The position numbers were made by a program, and so were the translations under genes. Below are positions 20,001 through 28,245 of a DNA stretch of 64,000 nucleotides, piece by piece; position 1 is the first letter of the stretch, and every line of letters starts with the position of its first letter. Origin of the DNA: Mastigias papua (Eukaryota; Cnidaria; Scyphozoa; Rhizostomeae; Mastigiidae). The notes beneath the pieces are model-generated. The model ran no database searches. It was not told where the DNA came from and worked only from the letters and a program-made list of their open reading frames with translations. Where the stretch lies: assembly GCA_964019165.1 (NCBI GenBank), contig OZ025273.1, positions 16,474,714-16,538,713 on the forward strand, given 5' to 3'.

Positions 20001-21010
20001 GCATTGTATGTGTAGGCTTTCACGTTTGTTTTGTGCAATGAAATCCCTTTCAATTTTGAAAATGTCTCCTGATCCATGACATTTATACTTGCACCCGTGT
20101 CAACAGTAATTGCAAACGTATGACCAGCAACTGTAACCTTTGCTTTGGGTGTTTCCTTTCTGCGACTGTGTGAACAGTTTTCAAGCAAATATAGATAATC
20201 GTCAAATTCACTGGAATCACTTTCATTGTCAGCTTCAAGCGGTTTGATTTCTGTTGTTGTTTTGTTTTGTCGTTTGCGGGGTTTTCCCCCTCGGCACACA
20301 CTAGCATAGTGATTTAACTTTCCACATTTGTGACACTCCTTTCCCTTAGTGGGGCATGGGCCTTTATGAGGAAACGAACCACCACAATTATCACAGCTCT
20401 GTTTTTTAACTTTGTCCGCTGGAGGTTGAGTTTTGACTTGATGCGCTGTCGCGGTCGGGGCATCTTGTGATTCGATTTCACGAGCTTGATATTGGCTAGT
20501 TTCAGAATGACGACCATCGAGAAGCATGTCCTTTAACGTGTAGTTAGGATCCTTAAGAGCGTTTTTATGTATCCGTGAAGACGTACCTGCGATGATTATT
20601 TGTTCCTCGATCTGAAAGTCAGGATTAGCGAATTCACATGTTTCTGCAAATGACCGAAGACGAGTATGAAACTTGTCTAAGGATTCCCCTTGTTCTTGCT
20701 TGGCCTGTCGGAAACGAAACACTTCGTATCGACGGTTCTTCTGGGGCTCAAAATACTCTGTGAGCTTTGCTTTAGCTGTATCAAAAGCGTCTGCACCGCC
20801 AGTGTCAGGTATTTGTTTGAAAATTTCCCTGATACGTGGGCCAGCTTGATACAAAAGAAGTGCACGCTGTTGCTTTGTATCGGATATACCGCTTGCTACT
20901 AAGAAAGTATCAAAATCATCGAGCCACGTTTTCCAGCGTGTTGCTAAACTTGCACCTACAGCCGTGTCTGGATCAAACGAAGGCAGAGGTTGTAGAGGTA
21001 GCTGTGCCAT
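17042..21010 (-). pseudogene. gag-pol: Gypsy-2 Gag-Pol polyprotein, one frame with two TAA stops
   Basis: Start chosen at ATG 21010, just inside the primer-binding site; the upstream extension runs into the LTR. Order: Gag capsid region; cysteine motifs including a CX2CX4HX4C knuckle (CHKCGKLNHYASVC, about 20290-20335); protease with VDTGAS (about 20095); RT with LDLSQAYHQLEL and catalytic IADD (about 19230; Ala instead of the more common second-position residue, as in some Gypsy lineages). Then RNase H (VDASPVGVSG, TDHKPLE), integrase zinc finger (HESHQG...CIPC) and core (HIDFYGP; TTDNGPPF; GNAEVERF). The frame stays open for about 1,320 codons except TAA at 19052-19054 and 18977-18979, between RT and RNase H. 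No frameshifts. A fused Gag-Pol without a frameshift site is known in several Gypsy groups. Confidence 0.95.
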
Positions 21011-21015
21011 TGTGT

Positions 21016-21028
21016 ATCCTCGTCGCCA
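21016..21028 (-). other. Gypsy-2 primer-binding site (tRNA-Ser GCU type)
   Basis: The minus strand reads tggcgacgaggat one base after the 5' LTR, the same primer as in Gypsy-1. Confidence 0.8.
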
Positions 21029-21029
21029 A

Positions 21030-21193
21030 TGTAAATTTGATGTCTTGTTATAGATCACGCAGGAAAAAAAAACAACGAGTATGCTTAGGCCATGCGGCTT
21101 TCTCATGCCAACAAAACTTGTATATAAAACCGATTACGTAATAAGTCCCATAGAGAGTCTGGGTTTTAGTTCATGCAATGTCACTTTATTACA
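21030..21193 (-). repeat. Gypsy-2 5' LTR (right in the window)
   Basis: 164 bp, paired with 16854-17017. Confidence 0.97.
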
Positions 21194-21370
21194 GATGGAA
21201 TTACAGAAGTATCTGAAAGCAGACAAGACATGTATTTACCTATTGAATTACATGAATTCTCATATATATGATGCAGACTTCTTCATCATGGTACATTAAT
21301 ACCACTAGAGTATAAATACGAATCTTTAGTTGGCAGACCATATATTTGTCCTAAGATTGCACTGCAATGA
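21194..21370 (+). pseudogene. Second structural ORF, 3' end after Gypsy-2
   Basis: Continues the frame from before the insertion with DMYLPIELHEF, then after a stop and a shift ends ...RPYICPKIALQ with TGA at 21368-21370. That stop overlaps the ATG (21367) of the next gene as ATGA. Confidence 0.45.
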
Positions 21371-22406
21371 ATTTTCAAGAATATATGTAATTAGAAGTAA
21401 ACTCTACTGTAACAGAAAACAAAATAAATCTTAGACATATTGTGACTTTAGAAGATGATTATGAGGTTGCATTATTGGATATTATTTATAACCACTATCC
21501 TAACTCGATAAAGGAAAATAAGTATGACAATAGTATTGTGGGAGATGAGGTATTCGATATTCAGTTTACAATACATGTGCTGGAGGAGCGTGTCGACTCA
21601 ATACATTTACCATATGAGAGACAACATTTTTTTGAAAGCACAAAATATAATACACCAGATAGAGTACAAGTAACAGAGTTTGATATATGGAACTATCCGG
21701 CAAAGAAGGAAAATAGAATAACCGCTACAATCACTGTTACTATTATAGATTTATTGAAAGATCATCCGAATATCATGCTAACTCCGTTTGATCTTCTAAA
21801 CTTCTTAACTGCTGTTATTGTAAATGAAAAAGCTGCCTTCAAACGTGTGTTACAGCATACATTTAAAGCTACTAATGGATATTCTAAAATAATGTAAGAC
21901 AAATACCTCAAGTTTCCATTACTTAGTATAGATGCTGATAAACATACGGTGTAGTTATACTTACCCTATTATGTGTCACCAGTTAGACTATCCAATTGGT
22001 TGCATGATATAACACAGATATCATCTATATTTCAAAAGGACTTTATTGCTATGCATGAAGCGCCATTGAAAATAAGGCTATTCCCCTCAAGGAGTTTGAT
22101 CCATGCAGATATCTAACAGGATTTATAGATTCAAATAATTACGAGGGAGTAAACATATTTGTTTATTGCAGCCTTATCGAGTTTCAAATACTTGCATCAA
22201 TAACATCTCCCTTACTAAGACTCATGTCCCTGAATAGAAACAAAAAAGGTATAAATTGGAGACAGTTTTCGGAACATCAGTACATTCCATTGAGATTTCA
22301 TCAGTTTCAGGACTTCACTATTAGCATACTTGACGAGAATGGTAAACCCTTGCATTTTATCGATAAGATATATTTGGTATTACATTTTCGAAAAATAAAG
22401 AAATGA
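21367..22406 (+). pseudogene. Polinton penton/minor-capsid-like protein 2
   Basis: ATG 21367 overlaps the preceding stop. The N-terminal strand VTLEDDYEVALLDIIYNHYP is the family's signature region. The C-terminus has LFVYCSL-like and SPLLRL motifs (in the frame around 22160-22230), then FTISILDENGKPLHF and the final LVLHFRK strand. The main frame is interrupted by TAA at 21388, TAA at 21895, TAG near 21951 and a frame change near 22085-22120. The stop TGA (22404-22406) overlaps the next ATG (22403). Known family role: vertex or minor capsid jelly-roll protein of the Polinton virion. Assignment from motif pattern, good at both ends. Confidence 0.65.
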
Positions 22407-22957
22407 ATACACTGGGAACAATATACAAACCACCATTGAAGATGCCATCTACTATGAGCCCTGGAATTATTTCAAAATTTGATGGACAAGGGTTCCCTAT
22501 CTATATACAAACACCTAAACCGAAGCACATGAGGGGTGAGGGCATAATGTCCACCTTATCGAAGCGTGCTTGTGGTGTGGGAGGAAGAATGACAAAACGC
22601 GCTGGTGGAAGAGTAGGCAGTGCGGCAAGGAGAACAGTCAGTAGATCGGGTGGTAGATTATCTGCTTTAAAGAAAAAGGTGGGACCATCACTAAAACATA
22701 GAGTCACTAGCGCTGTAAATAGACGTGTAGGAGGAACAGGTAGAAAGCTTCAATCAGAGATTAATAAAAAGGTAAACAATCTTATGGCAAAACCTCCTCC
22801 AGCTGTAAGAAGGGAGATATGGAATGAGTTGAGTAGAGAGATTGCTAAATCTGTTCCAAAAGGAAGATGTATACGATCATCTATAAATGGAGGGTTATCT
22901 CACAATGAATTAGTTCGACACGCTGAGTGTGCACTTTACTCTGGTGCTAACTGTTAA
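22403..22957 (+). CDS. Basic Gly/Arg/Lys-rich 184-aa Polinton structural protein with adenain-type site
   Basis: Intact frame starting in an ATGA overlap with the preceding gene. Residues about 1-45 are neutral and Pro-rich. At about residues 43-47 is MRGEG, which fits the adenovirus-protease consensus (M/I/L)-x-G-x/G. Residues about 50-135 are strongly basic and Gly-rich (GGRMTKRAGGRVGSAARR). The C-terminal 45 residues are less basic. Layout resembles adenovirus core or cement precursor proteins cut by the viral protease; Polintons encode a related protease, though none is in this window. Likely role: DNA-binding core or internal capsid protein. It is the only undamaged structural gene here. 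Confidence 0.55.
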   Translation: MNTLGTIYKPPLKMPSTMSPGIISKFDGQGFPIYIQTPKPKHMRGEGIMSTLSKRACGVGGRMTKRAGGRVGSAARRTVSRSGGRLSALKKKVGPSLKHRVTSAVNRRVGGTGRKLQSEINKKVNNLMAKPPPAVRREIWNELSREIAKSVPKGRCIRSSINGGLSHNELVRHAECALYSGANC

Positions 22958-22958
22958 C

Positions 22959-23233
22959 ATGCCTAAGAAAGTAAAAAGGATGGGAGGACAGAGAAAGAGA
23001 AAGAGAATTAAATGAAAAACAAAGAAAACTCGTAGGAGGACTGACTTACGAGGCGGGGGATATTTGATAGTATTTAAAAATGGGTTGTAAAAACAGCTAT
23101 AAAAACAACTCCAGTAGCTACTATGCAGAGAGGGTTACAAGCCAGAGTGTATGATCCAAAGACGGGAAAGACAAAACCGATATCGTGGTTACCTAAAAGA
23201 GCGTGGCAAGAAGCTGGTGTTAATTTGATTTGA
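22959..23233 (+). pseudogene. Small basic Polinton protein with LRGGG site (broken)
   Basis: Starts 1 nt after the preceding stop. A Lys/Arg-rich N-terminus (GGQRKRKRIK), an in-frame TGA near 23013, then DLRGGGY, which fits the adenain pattern (L)-x-G-G-x. After a frame change near 23080 the product continues with RVYDPKTGKTKPISWLP and ends near 23233. A short, very basic precursor with a protease site resembles adenovirus pX/mu in layout. Inference only. Confidence 0.45.
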
Positions 23234-23268
23234 TAGCATGTTAATATCAAAAATTTAATTTGATAACA

Positions 23269-23986
23269 ATGGCTAGTGGCGAAGGTATCAATGTCTTTCA
23301 GTCTCCAACAATAGATACAACAAGTCAATCACGAGCTGATACGGATTATTATCCATCAGATGTGGTGCCTGATAATAGCAAAGAAACAATTACCATTGAG
23401 GTAATAAATAAATCGGAAGTTGATTTCATTGATTTAAATTCAAGCGAGATTATTGCAGATCTACAAATAGGGGATACATCAGACAATGGAAAAAACTATC
23501 TGGCAATCTAAAGGATGCCAAATATGGCATTTGCAATAATTTTGGGCATGCATTATTCAAACAAATAACATTGCAGGAGGGGGATACTGAAATGAATAAT
23601 TCAACTGGAACGTACCCATATCAGGTAGATTTTGAACATAGAAGTACATATGATGAGAGAGATTTAGAGGGGAGACCAAGACTAGAAGGTTATATTCCTG
23701 ACACTGCAAATGCCACAGTGCTAGCAAAGAAGTATGCAAATAATACTGGAAATCTCGGTCCTGTCGTTTGATCTGCTATGTTTGATGATGGAAAGATTTC
23801 CCAAGTAATTGTAAAACCTCATTTAGGTCCTCTTGCACAAAAAAGACTATTGCTACCAAACACATGAGTATGGTTCTAACTGATTCCTAATAGTGATGAT
23901 TTCCTATTAACATATGATGATAGTGATACAAAGAAAACATATGGAGTTTATATCAAGAGTAGTAAATTACGAATAAGAACTGTTAA
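23269..23986 (+). pseudogene. Polinton major capsid protein, N-terminal half (frameshifted, cut by Harbinger)
   Basis: ATG 23269. The sequence has the expected pattern of a double-jelly-roll MCP: SEVDFIDLNSSEI strand, a shift near 23505, then FGHALFKQITL with NNSTGTYPY (the loop before the first jelly-roll's later strands), and after stops LLLPNT and SDDFLLTYDD near 23840-23930. The last readable piece, KSSKLRIRTVK, ends where the Harbinger terminus begins. At least one frameshift and two stops (near 23771 and 23865) precede the insertion. The second half of the gene should lie beyond the right end of Harbinger, outside this window. Confidence 0.7.
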
Positions 23987-24179
23987 GGCGGATCTCCACT
24001 AGACGATTTTTGAGACGATCGTCTAATAACATCGTGACGACACATGCGCAGTAAGAAGCAGAATCGTTAATGAGATCGTCAGTGAAATCGTCAAGCGCTA
24101 GACGAAAAGTAGAAACCAGTTCGACTTTTCGTCAAGCACTGGACGATCGTCATAAGCTTTGACCATGTGTTGACTTGAA
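23987..24179. repeat. Harbinger terminal and subterminal repeats
   Basis: TIR-like start followed by many copies of GACGAT or its complement ATCGTC (for example agacgatcgtct near 24012, gatcgtcag near 24075, ggacgatcgtcat near 24142). There is also an inverted pair agacgaaaagt/acttttcgtc (about 24101-24135). Such subterminal motifs are typical binding sites for the transposase or its partner protein. Confidence 0.6.
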
Positions 24180-25209
24180 ATGGCAGCCATAGCAAGCGAA
24201 AGTGACTTGAGTAATACGAATGAAATTCACTTTCTGAACAAATTTGTTCCTCAAGAACGCACAGAACTCGATAAGGAACAGTTTTTGCAAGCCCTGAGAA
24301 ATTTTCCGTGTATATGGGACACGAGTGATGGGAACTACAAGAATAGAACAAAGAAGCTGAATGCATGGAATTGCCTATCCCAAATGTTCAATCACAAAGG
24401 TAAATACTTAACATACAGTTTGAAGCACAAACCTGTAGCCTGCAGTGTAGAGAATAGTGAACCGCTAGTTGTTGAAGTCTCCTATAAGGTATATATGATG
24501 CTTTGAAAATGTGCAACCAATGTCATATTATGTTCCCAATCTGTGAAGTTAAGAATAAATTGTAGGGGTCAAATTTTATGTCAGCTTAAGTTTCTCTCTC
24601 CGTACAAAACCCGAGGAACTTCCTCTGTGATATACATAGAATATCTTTTTTCCTTTAGTTCAATACTTGCAGAAAGTGACCAAGAACCTTAAAGATTCAT
24701 TTAAAAAATGCCTTGATAAAAGAAGAGCATTGTCAAGATCTCGGGCTGCTGCTTCAACCCTTCCAATGTGCAAATACTTTGACGTTATGAGATTCCTTCA
24801 TGAAAAGACTTCTAACTGGGACACCCATAGCAATGTAGAGTTGGAAGTTCATGAAGTGTCCAATAACTCTTTTGATTTACCATCCCCTGTGCAGTCTCAA
24901 TGTCATACACCACCCCCTTCCGGTTGTGCCAGCTTCTCCAATGAGGCAAAAGCTGTCAAAAGAAGGCGTACTACTAACAATGAGCCAAGTGATCCATTTC
25001 TAGATAAGGTGAAAATCATTGATGACAAAATGATCGACTATCTGGGGAAGGTACAAAAAGACGAAGCAGGAAAAACTGAGAAAGATGAAGCAGAGCTGTT
25101 CTGCAACAGCCTCATACCAGTCCTTAGGGAAATGGACAAAAAGCAGCTGCGACTAGCAAAATTGAAACTAGACCAGTTGTTATATGACATACAGTATGGA
25201 GATACTTAA
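24180..25209 (+). CDS. MADF/BESS-domain DNA-binding protein of Harbinger
   Basis: ATG 24180. The N-terminal MADF (Myb/SANT-related trihelix) domain runs from LDKEQFLQALRNFPCIWDT through the segment encoded at 24439-24488 to VTKNLKDSFKKCLDKRR. The C-terminal BESS motif is FCNSLIPVLREMDKKQLRLAK. Proposed exons: 24180-24399, 24439-24488 and 24673-25209 (268 aa). The first 39-nt intron is in frame and may be retained (281 aa); the second intron (24489-24672) has GT and AG ends and matching phase. MADF proteins accompany the transposase in insect and other PIF/Harbinger elements and are thought to help it reach DNA and the nucleus. No lesions seen. Confidence 0.8.
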
Positions 25210-25262
25210 GGAGGATTTTTATAAACATATACCATTACCTCACGTTGGCTTTGAATGTATCA

Positions 25263-28242
25263 TCTCTATATACTAAGATCCCTATATGATAATTTATGCC
25301 AAACCAATCAGATTGCTCGAAGTTGTACCACGTGACCCATTTTTTTGCCCGATTTTAATGACACTTCTCCTCCTAGGTCTGTTGGGGGATTGTAACCAAA
25401 CTCGGTTTAGGGGTTCTCCTTGGGGTCTATTTACTCACAAAGGAGGGATTTTTCTATATCTGTTCTTTTTGCTGAGATATTCCACTTTCAACTTATGGCC
25501 ATTGCTTTCCTATACCCTCCGACATGCTCACTTGACACCTCTGCGCAGGACTGTTGCTTTCACGTTTATGAATGTTCATGGAGGACGATGGTGCTGTGTG
25601 TGATTGCGAGGAAATTTTTGTCACTGTCTTTCCAGGTAAACCGACTCTGTTTTCCGTAGATGGATTGATTTAAGATTCCATGTATGTCCTTTGTCCATTT
25701 CATCTGTATTCTGCTGTTGCCAGCCATTTATTTCTATATCTTTCAACCAGATTCAACCACCTTCCCTCGAGGGTATTGCCGCCATGACAGTTCTTCTCCA
25801 AGTTGTTTCATTCTATGTGCTAAATCACCGTGCTTTTACTGCTAAATTGTGAAAACATATTCAACATATGTTTGACTTTCTATTCTGTGCTAGACTATGG
25901 CAGTTTGTTTGCCCTTTATGCATATTTTGATGACATGGAATGGCGTGCGTGCTGTTTTCAGTTGGGAATGTTTTGATATGCACTACCGTAATATTGCCGT
26001 GTGACTTGGAGGAGAATTTTGTCGTTCAGCTTTCAGTTTAGTGCTTTTTTCGCTTGATTTCATTCGCTAAGTTATCCTACTTTTCTTACTAAATTGTGAT
26101 GAAATGATTACTGTATGTTTACTGTTGTATTCCTTGGTAGCTTGGAATTTATTCATTGCTTTTACCTCATGTACGAATGGCATAGGATATGGTTATGTTT
26201 GGCGATAAAATATTGGTATGTGGAATGCTTTCACTGAAATGTGTATAGGGCTATTGCTGAATTTGGTTACACAAATTTTGCAGTTTTTACTTTCACCCTT
26301 TACTTTTGTCATAGTGTGTATGATGAAATGCAAGGGGATTCCCAAGTTCATCTCACGATCGCAGATACCTGTTGTCCTTTGGTTTGGAATTTAAATGCGG
26401 TCTTTTGAGGGTGATTCCATAACTTTGCTTCAGGGGCATTAAGATCATGGTAGTTCCCCTAAGTTTTTGCTTGATGTTCTGTTCTAAATTACCGTTTTGT
26501 TACTGCAGAAGTATCATTATGATATTCAGGAGGCATTTAATTCAATATTTGCTTATGTAGTAGGAGCTTTTAACTTGCTCTTAATTCTTAGTATATGCAC
26601 ATGACATGGATGTTAGGATGTCACAAGAGTTAGGCCACTTTGTTTACGTTTGAGATATTGCCCTTGAACTCGAATTTACTCCTTGATTTTATCATACATA
26701 TTTTACAGGCAAACACTAGGATGTCACCAACTTTATTCTCAGCTCAGTGACTCTCTTTTCATTTTGTAATCGCTCTATTTACAGTAGGCCTCATTGTTAT
26801 TTCCACTATAGATGGTAGAGTTATTTTGGTGAAGTCATATTAAAGGGGTTCTATTAAACTAAATATTCTTTTGTTGGCACACAGTTGCCCTTCTTTCTCA
26901 GATCACTTGATATAAATTCCATTACTGAATTCCATAGACCATTCTGCACGTGATGATATACTCTTAAGGGATGAATTTATCTTGCCCCCACTCAAGTAGT
27001 ACCTTCATTTGAAATCTTAGTTGGTAATGCAGGATATATATTATGACTCAATTCAAAGAATTACTGACTTCCATGGATCACTCTGCATATGATAGTATAG
27101 TTGTTTTAGGGATGAAGTAGTACTAGATAGCAACATTTTGATTTATGGAGCCACTGTCTTCAATCCAACTACCATTATTGTTTGAAATCTGAATTTTACA
27201 TGGTTGTAACAGATAATTTAGTACTGGATAGCTGCTTTATTTGTGTTGTATAGCCATAACCTATGACCTCCCCACAAGAACTTTGGTTGAAATCTAATAT
27301 GATGATTCATGCTGCTCAATCATGGGCTTTACACTCTGTTATATATATAAAGCTGTGATATAGGAATACTAAGCAATATTATTTTGTTTTATCACCTTGA
27401 ACTACACAGTCCTATCACAGATTCCAGTTGTATAACACCTACATTTATGGGTCAGACTTGATCCTTTACCTCTGTAGACAAGATTAGTGGTCACCTACAC
27501 GATAACAGAAACACTCATACCTGCCAATTCATGTGCTATATTGTATCTGTTAGGACATCCTAAAATTATATCACCAGATTTTACAAAACTCCTTAAGTTA
27601 GAATTGAGTGAAGCAGGAGACAATATGTAATGTAGTTTCATTAGCGCCTCATTGTAGAGAGCATTGTAAACAATTCTGTGCATAATTCATATAATATAGA
27701 CTAGCTTAGTACTGATAGCCCGCTAGAACGCGGGCTTCCCTAGCCCCAGTTGAAATGTTGCATATTAGCCTTGGAAAGACTAACGCTGTGCCCCCATGAA
27801 TGTTGCATGGTCTGGTCGCATAGGATCACGAGAAGGTTACGTTATGGGCCTCTGCGATGGAGCACGTGACTTTCGGCCTTGCATTGTGCAAATCGAAGAA
27901 AATTGCCAGAAAAAATTGTGCAAAAAATGCTCGGATACCTGCGCTAGGCTACGGGGCTTCTTGATTTTCATCCTTTCCCTTTACTGCCCCGTAGCCTAGC
28001 GCAGGTATCCGAGCATTTTTTGCACAATTTTTTCTGGCAATTTTCTTCGATTTGCGCAATGCAAGGCCGAAAGTCACGTGCTCCATCGCAGAGGCCCATA
28101 ACGTAACCTTCTCGTGATCCTATGCGACCAGACCATGCAACATTCATGGGGGCACAGCGTTAGTCTTTCCAAGGCTAATATGCAACATTTCAACTGGGGC
28201 TAGGGAAGCCCGCGTTCTAGCGGGCTATCAGTACTAAGCTAG
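25263..28242 (+). mobile_element. Helitron unit 1 (non-autonomous, type B)
   Basis: Starts TCTCTATATACTAAGATCCC after an A, as Helitrons insert between A and T. Its first ~220 bp closely match the autonomous unit 8 (shared atgccaaaccaatcagattg and an ACGTG motif about 70 bp in). No credible coding sequence. The 3' end is the 548-bp palindrome 27698-28245 and the unit ends CTAG at 28242, immediately joined to unit 2. It holds one copy of the CGCCATGACAGTT motif (about 25786) and a divergent copy of the aggggattcccaa block (about 26333). Confidence 0.8.
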
Positions 28243-28245
28243 TCT
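27698..28245. repeat. Giant palindrome 1 (arms 260 bp, loop 28 nt)
   Basis: Left arm 27698-27957, right arm 27986-28245. I see one mismatch (T/C within gcattgYgcaaatcg). The outer part contains the Helitron 3' end and its small hairpin (agcccgc/gcgggct). The inner ~210 bp carries blocks shared with palindromes 2 and 3: attagccttggaaagactaa, a CACGTGAC site, and cggatacctgcgctaggcta next to the loop. Confidence 0.95.

Larger units (their letters stand above)
16854..21193 (-). mobile_element. Gypsy-2: full-length Ty3/Gypsy LTR retrotransposon on the minus strand
   Basis: 4340 bp with 164-bp LTRs (TG...CA) that differ at four positions, and the target duplication GATGG (16849-16853 and 21194-21198). 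Primer-binding site and polypurine tract are in the correct places. The coding region is a single Gag-Pol frame with only two in-frame TAA codons. Confidence 0.97.
2650..23986 (+). mobile_element. Decayed Polinton/Maverick, interrupted by three retroelements and truncated on the right by Harbinger
   Basis: The sequence between the minisatellite and the Harbinger end contains Polinton-type genes once the inserted retroelements are ignored. These are a retroviral-like integrase with a C-terminal chromodomain-like tail, jelly-roll penton-like proteins, small basic proteins and the N-terminal part of a double-jelly-roll major capsid protein. Most genes carry stops or frameshifts. The protein-primed DNA polymerase, packaging ATPase and adenain protease of the family are not in the window. 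They may lie beyond the Harbinger insertion, outside 64000. No terminal inverted repeat was identified, so both borders are approximate. Duplicated penton-like domains could mean more than one Polinton copy. Confidence 0.75.

Noticed and set aside
27796..27999. Open frame inside giant palindrome 1
   Set aside because: It crosses the loop and reads into the complementary arm; an open frame here is a chance product of the inverted repeat, with no recognisable domain.
27920..28020. tRNA-like or small RNA gene in the loop-proximal block (ctgcgctaggctacgg)
   Set aside because: No cloverleaf, no A/B box arrangement and no anticodon stem can be drawn; the pairing is between the palindrome arms only.
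27698..28245. Giant palindromes as simple inserted MITE or fold-back elements
   Set aside because: No target duplication flanks them, and the outer arms are the Helitron 3' terminal sequence itself. An independent origin is not excluded but is not supported here.
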